NCBI GenBank assembly: GCA_018340805.1
Contig: JACMZG010000008.1
Span: 57,540,509 to 57,604,508, forward strand
DNA length: 64,000 bases
Direction: 5' to 3'
From: Microvelia longipes
Taxonomy: Eukaryota; Arthropoda; Insecta; Hemiptera; Veliidae
In this document: positions 52,806-64,000 of the stretch, in pieces
How the letters are laid out: each line of letters begins with the position of its first letter
Numbering within the stretch: position 1 is the first letter of the stretch
Position numbers and translations under genes: made by a program
Notes under the pieces: model-generated
The model's database searches: none
The model's input: only the letters and a program-made list of their open reading frames with translations
Told to the model about the DNA's origin: nothing

Positions 52806-54011
52806 TGATGGGACCATAAGACTTGATAATTAAAATGGTCTGATATGATGACCCATCTCTGAGCGCTTAAAACTAAAGGACTGTATGAATGAATAAAATA
52901 GAGAAATAATTTTAAATGAATGCATGTAATGACGTGCAATATATAGTACAAAATACAGAATGGTCTACTAAAGAAAAGAAGTATGATATGCATGCAAAAC
53001 CAGAGCTTCAGTGCATGGACAGAGCAGATAAGCTGACTAAGCAAAATATGAAATAAACTATACAGAGTGCTAAGCACAGAAATAATAAAGCAATAATTAA
53101 TAAGCAATGAAATGAAAAATACCTCAAACCTGCTAAAACAAACAGCATAACCTGTTCATGCACTGAAGTTTTATTATGAAAATAATTATAATTAATAACA
53201 AGAAATAACTATGTACACAATATTTACAAATAGGTGAATTGCTCGAGCAATGATTAAAACAATACAACGAGCCAAAGCGAGCAATTGACACCGTCCGGCA
53301 GAAGTTAGGTAGGGTGGTAGGCAGGAAGCTAGAGAGTTCTAAAACGGCAGGCAAACATGTCCGAACGTCTTCAAACCACGTAAAACATGTCTCACTGAGC
53401 TCATATATCACTAGTGCACAATTAGTCTATAAAATTGGGAGATACTGAACAAGTGTTAATTTAATTAATCAATTAACAGCATAACCCAGGGTTTTTCAAC
53501 ACAGCTTGGTAACCACTAAGCATTCTTCAATTTTCAGCTTGAAAACACTTTTAACGATCTTCTAAAGATGTCGGATAACTTGTTCATTGCGTTGCAAGCA
53601 GATTAACGAGTTTGATGGAATTTGATGGACAACCGCTCGAACAGGTTATCATTGATACATCATTTCTTGGAGCTGATGAATAAAACAACCGGTGCGAGGT
53701 AGAGAAGAAAAGGAAGAATTAAAGAAGATCACTTTGTTTACGAACGTGTGAATCTACAGGTGTTATTTCCTGAATTAGCCGGCTTTAGTTTGCAAGTAAT
53801 TATAAAATAGCGGTGAAAATGGTGAGAAAAGATGACAGAAGATCCTCGGAGGCTGTGCATAAGAAGAGATCTGAAATAAAGTGTAAAAAACTGTTAAGTG
53901 TGTTGTGTCTGTGTACTTAAAACTAGACGTAAGTACATGCAAAAATTTATTGAGAGAAAATTAAGGAAGTTACTTAAAATATATACAACTGTTTAGCCAC
54001 AAGCCTAAACA
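52806..54011 (-). repeat. BEL/Pao 5' LTR (1,206 bp)
   Basis: Partner of 45470-46677, followed by the AAATT target duplication. Confidence 0.96.
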
Positions 54012-54012
54012 A

Positions 54013-54245
54013 AATTCGTCCATGAGATGAAATCTTGCATGTACCTTGGGGGTAAAATCTCATAGTTTCAATTGAGGTAAGGCTAATTTTCATAACTATC
54101 TTGGATTTGCCTCGGACCTAAGATTTATAAATTGCCTCTGGAATTTGTCTGATTCTCTCGGCTGTCGTATCAATTACCAACTTTTTGCTTAGCGAAACAA
54201 TAGCAATTTTTATTTCCACTCAAAAAATTCTTGCACATAGGTTCG
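54013..54245 (+). repeat. Diverged copy of the 9.0-kb inverted-repeat end
   Basis: CATGAGATGAAATCTTGCAT, GTACCTTGGGGGTAAAATCT and GGATTTGCCTCGGACC match the order seen at 8980-9200, ending TTCTTGCACATAGG. The BEL/Pao element is inserted at its left edge. Confidence 0.55.
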
Positions 54246-57200
54246 CTTGCCAGTAAAATTTCCTTTGAATGCTTGTTTTTCAGTTATCATATTAACTTCG
54301 AACTGGATATCCAAAGGAAATATACTATTTGATATTTTTAGCAATATCTAGTATTTGGTAAAACTGATTTTTCGCTAATCAATTATTAATTTACATTAAA
54401 AAACCAGTACTTGAGAAAAATGTATTTTTTAGCCAGGTATTTCAAGTATCTCAAATGAAATTCGCCCGGTATGCAGACTTCTGCGCTAGTATTATTTTGT
54501 AGGTTTAGGTACAAACTCTTACGGTTTTTTACCTTTTGGTCACTTAAAATGGCCGTATCGACTCTAGCAGGTTTCATTGGTGCCGACATTGAAAACTACA
54601 TACTACTTGAAATTTGTTCCTTACAGACAGTATTTTAGGTTCCGAGATTTTTACCACGGTTATTTCGACATTTTGTTCACCTATAGTGGTCGTATCGACT
54701 CCAGACCGGTTTTAATCAATTCAGCTTTCTTAACCTTAATTTTACAGATTTTTTAATATTTTTCTAACTAAACAAACCAGGGTAGTTGTCACAAAAAGCT
54801 ATAATTTTCAATAACGGATAATTGTCTTAATGAGGTTGTATATGTTGAGGAAAATATGAAAATCTAACATCATTTCCCATATTGCCCGCTCAGATAGGGC
54901 ATTGGTGCACAACGTATGTTGCGGGCAATTTGGAAAATTGCCCGTACCAAATATGTTTGTAGTAATTGTGGTAGTGAAAGTTACAAACTATCACAACCTA
55001 AAAATATTACATAATACTATATAACAATATTTAATTCTGAGTTAATAATTTTTTTCGTTTGATAACGTTTTCTAAGTTAATAATGATCCGGGTGCATAGT
55101 TGGACTTATTAAGGGCCATAGGGAGTGGAGTTCAATAACTATGGTTAGAATTATAACTAGTAGTATATTTCTCTGACGGTCCTATTTGGACGGTTGGTAT
55201 TAGGGTTGAAATAAATAATGAAATAAAACCTGACATGATGTGAAAATCTCAAGGTTGGTTCGTAATGTCCTTATTGTTTTTGCTGAAGATATTCTCATGG
55301 GTCTTCGTCATTCCTCTCAAAATACCTTTAAATGTTTAAACAATAAAGACCCTCATAAGAAATAAATGACTTCTATGTTATTATATAATATAAAGGATAA
55401 AATCTGACAAATATTAGATTGGACATTTAAATTGTTTTGCTTACCTTCGTCAAAATAACGAAGTCGCCTTTATGTATCATCTTTATGATACATAGGTGTA
55501 AATGTATATATATATATATTTTGTTTAAATATTTTTTGTCATTTAATTTTTCATATTCACAAATTATTAACGTAAGAATTAATATAATCACACTCCTAGA
55601 AAGGTTGGATACCTTGTTGTCTTTATAACCTACTAAAACATAATGAGTTAACTTACTCATTAATAATGTGCTGATGATGATCAGTGCAAAAATCGAAAGC
55701 AATATTAACATTTAGTTACTTGTGCTAGTCTAAAGGTACAACAGAAAGTTTCTGATTGAAAATTTTCTACTTCAAAGTAAAATACCTTTAGATGTTCAGC
55801 CATTACTTTGTAAAGTTATTATAAAGCTAATTTGTACTTTCCATATTTATGAATATACTTATTAAAATTATCGTTTAATCAAAAACCTTATAAGAAGAGA
55901 TTAATTTTACTTCAACGATGTTTAATAATATCTCAATCAAGATTTAAACGAAACGACGGGTTGGATGGCGTTACATCTCAGCTAATAACGTTAAATCAAC
56001 GACAGTTAAAGTTCATCTCAGAGAGAGAAAGAGGAGGGGGGAGGGGTATCATCTCGACCCTAGAGCTAACTTGTAATGAATTTTACTTCTAACCCTGTTA
56101 TAACGTCAAATGCAACCCCAAGATAATTGCCTTCCCAACATCTTTCATGTTTTTTTATAAATACAAATATAAGCCTATGATATAAGCTATGATATCCTCT
56201 TTTAATAAAGAAGCTTAACTAAATATAAACAGAATATAAACAGAAACTTAATTACAACAGTTACAGAACAGAATAAATAACAAAAATACAAAATTAAAAC
56301 AATAAAAGGTTCATTAATTAATAATTATAAATCTGGAAAATTTTACCAATTTAGATGCCAATTTTTTTTATTACAAAAATGACACAAATTTAAAATCTGT
56401 GCTTAACTCCTTAAAATAAAGCAAAATTAACATAGATTTTTGAAAAAAACAGCCAGTTTCGCGGAAGCTACACTTGATTTTCTCCTTTATATAGAGGATT
56501 TCTGGATTAATTAATACTAAACTTGAATTGCCTTTCTAGATTACTAGCCAATCACATGCAATAAATTCACTGTTTCCTTATGGTATCTAATTTTGTGGCA
56601 ATATACTAATTTGTAATCAGGTTCTTATTATTGTATACTTATGCACTCTTGAGTATAAGCAATGTAGTTAATGTAAATAGCATGTAAATGTAGTTTTACA
56701 AAAAAACATTTGGAAAAAATTATTATGGTTAGTGTTTTAACCTTGAGAAAAAACCTTCTACTATTAATGAAGTCAGTTGCATACAATGGTTGAAAATATA
56801 TTAATAATTATGGTGTTAAGGTCGTAATTTCGTTTGTAATGCTTGCTTTTACAAGGTTTTTAGTAGTGCTTTTAGTCAGCACGGTGACACTGGTCAATTT
56901 TTCTTGAATTTCAAAAGAAATGCGCCTGTATGGAATGGGCTGTACAAAAAATTATGCTTACACTTGCTTAGACAGTTTTGTATGAGATTTTGAGCTAGAC
57001 CAATCCTATAGTTTATGCTAATCTATTATATGTTTTAGCGCTTTCCTTTGAAAGATCAAGAAAAATTGACAAAGAAGTTTTACTGTTCTGACTAGAAGCA
57101 TAAACTGAACAGCTAAGCAAGAATTGAATTTTGGCAAAATAAAGCAACGATTCGAAATGATATTTGCACGGCTTGCGGACATGCGTATTTTGTAGCCATA

Positions 57201-57394
57201 AACTTATAACGTTTGAATATATTAATAAACATCTCATTAGCGAAATAAGGTTCATTACGCGTATGAGGTTCATTTCATGATGAAAATTCCCCCCGGATTT
57301 AGGTACTTTAAGGCGTTGGATGGACTATGTAGTCGAACCGAGTCCTTTAAGCCATGATGACGATTAAAGTCATGAAGAAGGAAGTAAGAGTTTT
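54246..57394. other. No gene seen; repeat debris
   Basis: A block at 54640-54705 (TTTTACCACGGTTATTTCGA, CGTATCGACTCCAGACCGG) is matched in reverse by 60575-60640. A hairpin at 55472-55500 (TGTATCATCTTTATGATACA). No coding region recognised. Confidence 0.45.
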
Positions 57395-57406
57395 GTACAC
57401 ACACAT

Positions 57407-57470
<64 letters not shown>
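57395..57470. repeat. (CA)n-(TA)n microsatellite
   Basis: ACACACACATACACACACAC then TA tract. Confidence 0.95.
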
Positions 57471-59700
57471 GTGTGTGAACGAGATTTGAGCTGTATATTA
57501 TTTATTTATTTAACACGTTGAACACTGTTTAGTTAGTAGCAATGTATTACACCTAAGTATATAGGGTTAAAGTAATTCGTACAATTTGGATTCAATGAGA
57601 AAATCTCATAAGCAGTTATTGCTTATGAGACTTGAGATTGTTATTACCTTCATAACTACCTCTTTTCTTCCTTTATTAGTTTTTAATTACATTAATAAAT
57701 TTATTTGACCAAATCTACGATATGGTACACATCGTAGATATACATTTATTATACCAATCGAAAGAGCTTTTTTTGCTGATTCCAGTGATAGTAATAACTC
57801 AAAATCTACATTTTTCGACTTATCGCCTTTTTACTTTTTGGTATCAATATTTTTTCTATTAATGTAAATTATTATAATTTAATTATTATAAATATATTTA
57901 TGTATTATAATAATCTCAATAAATCAAACAATTCTCAAATTTATATTGTTATATATAAAAAATTATCACTTAGTATATTTGAATTAATACATATAATAAT
58001 TTGTTTTTTATATCTACATATTTTAATATAACATAGTATAAATATAATATTATAATACTATATTATAATTATAATATTATTATAATATTATATTATATTA
58101 TAATGTTCACCAAAGTATAATTTATGTCTCTTTAAACTATGTGCAATCAAAATATAAGTCAATTAAGTAAAATTTTTATTAGTAGTACTTACTTATACTA
58201 CGCCTAGATAACCTAAAGTTTTTACATGATATGTGTAAGTTACTATTGTATGTTCTTTTTTATTTTTTTAATAAACTTAGTATATTTTTTTATTATAGGG
58301 GATGTGGAAGAGCAGGGTGCACCCTGAACAACTCCCTCTTTTTGTTAGAAAATCTGATATTATAAATAATAGATTAATACAAACTACTGTACGTATACTC
58401 TAACAGGAAATAATTATTTTTATTTATTTATTTATTTTATTTTGCCTTTTATCAAGCGATATTAGTAAACCCCAAATATTATTATGCTACTAGGCTATGA
58501 AGTAAATTTTTTCTTTAACGCGGCAATAATATTTACTATAAAGAAAGAAAATAAACGAATAAATTTCTCAAATTGCTTCGTCAATATTATTTTTTTTTAT
58601 TAATTAATTTTGGCGTAAAGACTTATAATTTTTTACATGTTCAGCAAATTATGTCGGAAGAGTGTAGAGTCTTCCGATTTTCAATTTTATGCATAATCTC
58701 TCCCTCAAAAAAATTTGAAGATGCTAGACATATTGTACGATTTAATATGACGTGTGCCTAATTCGGTGCAATTCACATAAAAAAATGCCAGGGGTCGAAG
58801 AGTTCTAATTTACTTATATATTAGCAGTACCCTCTAAATTGACTTCACTCTTCAAACCGCTTATCTCCCAAAGTTTCTTTTTTATTTAAAATATTTAGAT
58901 TAGCTTTTTATTGTTTAAACAATAGTATTGTTTTATTTTATTCGCTTAATATATATTTTAATTGGTGAAAGCTCTAAATCGTTGTATTACTTTAAAGATT
59001 TTATTTTGAAAATGAATTAAATTCTTATTGTAATGAAAAGACAACAACAAAATTGTCACACTTCATTGTTTTGGTAAGAAAGAAAGTTTCATTTGTTAGA
59101 GGTCCCGGGTTGAAATGGGCTATTGTTGATGTTGTGTCGAGTGCGTAGGCCACAAATATGTCTCTATTGTTCTTCTACTTGAAACCATTGTATCAGAGTT
59201 ATTAATATTAAGATTAAATTGAAACAAAACGCATTCTATCCTTTCGGTTTTTAAAATGGAATTTCTAGATAATTATAGTTTTTTTTTCTGAATTCTAATG
59301 GCACGTCTGGTACACTTGCGACGCCATAAAAGTAAAAATAATAAGTAGATGCTCAACTTTTCATCATGTACTTCTATGGCACATGTTCTCCTCGTGAACC
59401 AAAAAAATATTTATGTAGAGGAGCTCTGGGTTGTAACCATGGCATTTTGAATCTTCTATACACTTTGGGAAAACAAAAACCCGTTTGTCTGCTGATTTTA
59501 ATTTTTTGTTTCATGGGGATTTGTTTTTCAGATCCTCATTACAGTAAATTTATTCGCACAATAGAAGGCTAAAAAACATAACAATATTACTCAAGTATTT
59601 ATTAAAGTATCGACAGTAAATTATCAGACAGCTTTTCTGTTATTATTTCTATATACTTTTTGGACTCTTTTAGCCTTAAATATAGGTTTATTAACATAGG
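57471..59700. other. No gene seen
   Basis: AT-rich, including a TATTATAATATTATAT-type stretch at 58040-58105. A TTATTTATTTATTTAACACG tract at 57500 resembles the one at 21643. No coding region recognised. Confidence 0.4.
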
Positions 59701-59702
59701 CT

Positions 59703-59734
59703 AATGACGTCACACATTTTTGTGTGACGTCATT
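59703..59734. promoter_or_regulatory. Perfect inverted repeat with two CRE octamers
   Basis: AATGACGTCACACA-TTTT-TGTGTGACGTCATT: 14-bp perfect arms, each containing TGACGTCA, the consensus site for CREB/ATF bZIP factors. There is no gene close by that it could clearly serve. Confidence 0.6.
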
Positions 59735-62095
59735 AACGTCATTTGAGATAGTTCTTGAAGTATAATACGTCAACTATAGTTACTAGTATGACAGTAACTA
59801 TAAAAAGAGGAAGTCTTGTTGAATAAGTGTAATCTAAAAGTAGATCCAGGTCGGTAGAGACTCCTCAGACAAGGATTATGGGATTTTCATCAAAAGTTAA
59901 TTGTGTAATCGATGAGATCCTCTCGTAGAGTTAGTAACAAGCTCTGTTATAGATTCCTACTTCCCTGAGACGCAGAGGAAATGGGAACACGATAAATAAT
60001 TTATCTGATGTAAGTATACCAAGATTATCGTATTTCTCAGCCTCATCCCCATAGTCTATGGGAAGATAAGAAACAATACCGCAATTGTCCACAATATAAT
60101 TAAATTTTTATCTTGTCTTTATTTGATAATTCGTTGGTTGAGAAATAATAAAAAAAAAAACAAGTGTTTTTGTTTTTAATAAAATCGTTTTACAAAGTTG
60201 ATTCATACTTAAAATTATGAAACATTTGTTTTGATAAATTTAACAACTTTTACGAAGCTAAATTGCATGAGCTCAGTGAAACCTACTTTCTGATTAGATG
60301 ACGCAAAGAAACAGTAAACATTTTGGCTATTGAAATCAAGGGTTCAACCTCTGGCCGTATCGCGGCTACTTCTTCTCTAAACTTCCGCTCGCCTAGAATA
60401 AGTCCCTTGTGAATTAGCTTCTATTTTAAATTATTTGTTGTTTGTTCGTAAACATCGCTACAGTTTTAGTGATTTTTCTTTATATTAAACCGGTTTGCTG
60501 AAAAAAATCAAAAAATCAAGGGTTAACAATTAAAAAAAGGTTTTCTGGAGCGATAAATCAAATAAAATTGGTCTGGAGTCAATTTTATGTGACCACTAAG
60601 TCGAAAGCCGTGGTAAATTACCAAAAAACCTAAAATACGATCAAAAACAAACAATTTCGAGTTCGTTGTTTCCCATGTTTTTGGGGCACTGAATTGGATA
60701 AAGCCGGTTCAGGGTCAATGCGTCAACTCAAACAAAAAATCAATTGTCCACTACGTCTACTTAAAGTACTTTATGCCAGGGTTGGAAGGTTCGTATCTTG
60801 GTACTTGTGATGTTTTTTATCGTCATATTTACAGTTATAAATGTATATACTTTGCAGAGATCCGCAAGCCAGGCGTCTTTTCTTTAATCAATCAATTTCT
60901 TAAGTTTTTGATATCTGCTAACCTGAGCAGTAGCTTCATAATTTGTCATTTAATTTTTCGGACAAAATTAAATAACAAATTGTGCCGCTATTACTCAGGA
61001 TATAAGAGCATATACCGGAAACTTAAGCAAGATATTGATTGATGAACCAGAAATCACGCATATCAAATAAAATCCACACCACTTGCGGACCACCCCGCCA
61101 GCGTTTTTTAAATTAAAGCAATATTCATATGCAAGACTAATCGACAATTACTTAGTTATACCAACTCTTTTATCTCGGGAACATTTAATCCATAAATAAC
61201 TTAATAATAATAAGGATACTTACCTCAACTGTATGGCAGCACAAAGGAAATCACTAGCAGTTGAACGTGCTAAAGCTAAATTAAATTTTCCAGTACAAAA
61301 GCTCTAAAAAAATCAATCGCTAAAGTCTACTGATAGCTTGTTAAGGTAGAGTACTGTATCCTTTACGTTTGGTATAAAGCTTTCTGATACAATAGACAGA
61401 TATGGTGGAATTGGTTTCAAAGTTGTATGGGGGAGTGGAGTAATATTTCAAGGTATTGATACCATGGCTGGAACTGGATTGAAAGTATCTGTATCGTATC
61501 GGTGGTCAGTCTGTACATAGAGTATAACATAGCAGGGTAACATACTGCAGTCACACAATACACACCAACATTTCTCTTGTCTGCATATTGCCCAGCTCTT
61601 TCAATATATCAGCATATTCATACAACAAAAATATTTTTACAAAATCAATTGTTCAAGTTCTAAAATCCAATGGTTTTTAGGGATCACGTCACCCAATCAT
61701 GATCTATTCTTATACCTTGCTTCATATCTATTCGATTTAACTTTCTAATAAAAATAGAAACATCTCTAGATGCATAAAAATATATTACGTTAACGTTGGG
61801 TTTGATTGGATGACTTTCTAAAAAGCTATAATATAAGTGAAACAACAAATGTAAAAGAGCAATTTATTAAAGTGTTCATCTCTCTTCTAAAAGAATAGTG
61901 TGAAGCTGAAAGTATATGCTATTAGTTAAATTGACTAAAATAGACATTTTTAACGAATTTTCAATGAATAACGCTTATGAGGTTGTTTGGATGACAAAAG
62001 TTAAGAGGGGGGCCTAAGCGGATTATTTTCTTTTGGCTTCCTGATACCAATAGTGTAAAGCTGTTCTTTTAAACTCCAGACATAATTTGCAATAC
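59735..62095. other. No gene seen
   Basis: The frame at 60773-61042 (89 codons) has no recognisable domain. The block at 60575-60640 mirrors 54640-54705. Nothing else supported. Confidence 0.4.
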
Positions 62096-62099
62096 AGGG

Positions 62100-62465
62100 G
62101 CCCATATTTAAAAAAACAATAATAAATTACACAAGTCAATTGACAAAAATGTAACTAATGCTGATTATGATATGAAACTTGGCATATATGATAGACTTAT
62201 ACAAAGCTACATGTGTGCCAAATCTCAATCTGATCGCAACATTTTTAGATTTATTTTTGTACAATGTTTCAACTGTCTAGCGGTCTAGCGTAAATACACT
62301 TTGAGCTACAATGATCACACACACAAATAAAAACAGAAAACTTTGTGAAAGCAACTTAGGAGGCTAAAAATGGATAATTCCGGTGACATCCCAGTTTCGG
62401 ATTTTTTGCAAACACAATACACTTTTCCTATATACCTACGGTATATATGAGGAACAGTAAAAAGT
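62100..62465 (-). repeat. 5S-module repeat, copy L (5' and middle parts)
   Basis: Reverse of the family blocks: ACTAATGCTGATTATGATAT, GTGCCAAATCTCAATCTGAT, TTTCGGATTTTTTGCAAACA, ending ACCTACGGTATATATGAGGA at 62436-62455. No module or tail. Confidence 0.75.
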
Positions 62466-62599
62466 TTTAAAAAAGTAAAAAAAGTCCCTTTTTTGTGGAG
62501 AGACTTCTTCCTCTTTTATTAAAAAAAAGTCTTTCTTGTTGTAATAAATAAATATATAAATAAATAAATATATATTTATATATTTGGTTAAAATGTTTC

Positions 62600-62710
62600 T
62601 ATATGTTGAAAATCTGGAAAATGAATACCTCAAAACTTTTCCTCATAACATCGGATTAGCAACGCACATCCTCCTTACTTTGGACTTGCTTTGCTCGTCC
62701 TCAGAATATA
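62600..62710 (-). repeat. 5S-module repeat, tail fragment L2
   Basis: Plus strand AACTTTTCCTCATAACATCG, GACTTGCTTTGCTCGTCCTC: the family tail reversed, with no module. It is on the wrong side of copy L to be its own tail. Confidence 0.65.
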
Positions 62711-64000
62711 AAAGTCGTTAAATTTATACAACAACACAGATAGTAGCCCTAGGTAGTAAATAGTAGTCCAAGAAGAAGTGAATTTTCTACCAATTAAACT
62801 TTTTAAAAAACGTAAGGGTGAACAAAATTTTTTATCGTAGGATTAGCATGGGAGTCGATCTTAATTATAAATTTATTTCTTTATTGTTTCTTAATTTGTG
62901 ATAAATGATTTAAAAATTATTAGAACGACTATCGGTACTATAAAACGGTCAATATTTTATAGATAAATACTTCGATTATTCCAGCATTTTAAACAAGCTG
63001 ATATTTATCGATATAAATATAAAACACGGTTTTATATTAAACTACGATTAATATTAAATATAATACTAAACAAAAAGTAACACTTCATAACACAAATGAA
63101 ATAAAACACAAAGGTTGGAAAACACTTTATTGTGATTTTCACCTTCTTATTAGTTTTTTTTAAAAACTCCTGACAACCCATTTAAAAGGTTTTTCCAATG
63201 AAATAGTGATTTTAGTAAGTTTTAACACCCTAAAATTTATTAAAATGAATCACTTCAAGAAAAAATTTTAAGGTAAATTGTCAAAAAATTTGAAAAAATT
63301 AAGAAATATATATATATATATATATATGTATCATAATGTTGATCACCCTTTCGTTATCAATTTCATTATATCAGCGACGGAGGTGCTGCTACGGTCTTTG
63401 AATCACAAATTCGTTCAAAAACAAATAATTTCTGGATCCAGACAGGTGATAATAGTTTAGTATACCGAACACAACCCCCTTAATTTTTCCTTTATTCTCA
63501 ATTTTCTTCTTGGGAGGGGGGAGGTCCATCTATTTTCCTCCTCCTTGTAACTGCCTTTACTAAATTTTTCCACAGGTTGATGGTATTTATTAAGATAGGA
63601 ATCCTACAACAACACTTAAGGAATGTGACACCTTTAAAAAAATTTATTTTTCTTTTGATCACACTTTTGATAAAGAAAAAAATTGGTTCTTTTAAAGAAA
63701 AAAACGACAATTAGAGTCATTCACAAAACTTTTTCAAGGAACTAATATATCTGTCATGGCATAGAGATGAAAAATAATTTATTAATTGTGGAATAAAAGC
63801 AATTACTGGGAGGGTATTGGAGTCGTGAGGGAGTGGGTGGGTAAATTCGCACGAAAAGTCAATTCTTTGACAATGGAAGTAATCTGAATATCTAACAATC
63901 AGCCACAAGGAATGACAGACGTGGAAACTTCAGACGTAAGGTCATTGCGCCTTTAGTTCAGCTTCAACAGTTGAATTATATTTATGCAATAACTTATTTA
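62711..64000. other. No gene seen; short (TA)n
   Basis: A TA tract at 63306-63327. Two A/T-run-rich open frames (63498-63908, minus) have no family signature. No gene called. Confidence 0.45.

Larger units (their letters stand above)
45470..54011 (-). mobile_element. BEL/Pao LTR retrotransposon, full length
   Basis: 8,542-bp element on the minus strand. LTRs at 45470-46677 and 52806-54011 start TGATGGGACC and end CCTAAACA on the plus strand. By eye I count about 14 differences including two single-base indels, roughly 1.2% divergence. Flanks AAATT (45465-45469) and AAATT (54012-54016) are a perfect 5-bp target duplication. The primer site matches tRNA-Tyr; a purine-rich stretch (AGGTAGGCGGTA) precedes the 3' LTR. 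Coding order is gag with DUF1759 and zinc knuckles, protease, RT (YIDD), RNase H, integrase and DUF5641, diagnostic of BEL/Pao. There is no envelope frame. Four frames carry the polyprotein because of a few shifts. Confidence 0.97.

Noticed and set aside
52195..52817. Overlapping 140-, 79- and 81-codon frames upstream of BEL gag, considered as an envelope or accessory gene
   Set aside because: They lie in the 5' leader on the wrong side for envelope, have no signal or fusion features, and run into the LTR.

Overview
The window looks like AT-rich intergenic DNA from an animal, most likely an arthropod. The evidence is an intron-containing RNA polymerase subunit gene with an insect-like protein, a BEL/Pao LTR retrotransposon, a copia element primed from a half tRNA-iMet as in Drosophila copia, Penelope-like and LINE remnants, and abundant (TA)n microsatellites. 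I cannot name the species. Only one ordinary host gene is supported: the last two exons of the common RNA polymerase subunit RPABC2/RPB6 at the left edge (159-247 and 1109-1319, plus strand). Almost everything else that can be recognised is mobile DNA or its debris.

Layout: 1-1.5 kb, RPABC2 3' end. 0.7-2.4 kb, first copies of a dispersed repeat that carries a 5S rRNA-like module. 4.4-6.7 kb, a foldback pair enclosing a LINE tail and a 187-bp inverted-repeat element with a hammerhead-ribozyme-like motif. 8.4-9.2 kb, an inverted-repeat element with a hairpin minisatellite. 10.175-14.412 kb, a copia element (minus strand) with 121-bp LTRs. 15.8-24.2 kb, several 5S-module repeats, one of them split by a Harbinger-like element (22.110-23.753 kb, TAA duplication). 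24.8-27.9 kb, TA microsatellites, a duplicated unit, another hammerhead-like motif, a 0.6-kb inverted-repeat MITE and a LINE tail. 31.6-38.6 kb, two Harbinger-like ends that bracket a degenerate LINE and a roughly 120-bp minisatellite. 39.7-43 kb, more 5S-module repeats, a third hammerhead-like motif and a 62-bp near-perfect palindrome. 43.9-44.65 kb, an open Penelope-like GIY-YIG reading frame. 45.470-54.011 kb, a full BEL/Pao element (minus strand) with 1.2-kb LTRs, an AAATT target duplication and a tRNA-Tyr primer site. 54-64 kb, mostly unrecognised DNA with small repeats.

The most unusual object is the LINE at 32.7-36.2 kb (minus strand). Upstream of its AP-endonuclease and reverse transcriptase frame lies a separate frame encoding an alphavirus/tobamovirus-like superfamily 1 RNA helicase. 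The two frames meet in an ATGA stop/start overlap, which suggests coupled translation. This copy is dead: it is 5' truncated before the Walker A motif, has frameshifts, and has a deletion that removes the catalytic RT box. The second theme is the 5S-module repeat family. The third is three scattered hammerhead-like folds whose stem I strands are complementary.

Many element reading frames are broken by single-base shifts although the LTR pairs are about 99% identical. Part of the apparent damage may therefore be sequencing or assembly indels rather than age. All coordinates for repeats without crisp termini are approximate.
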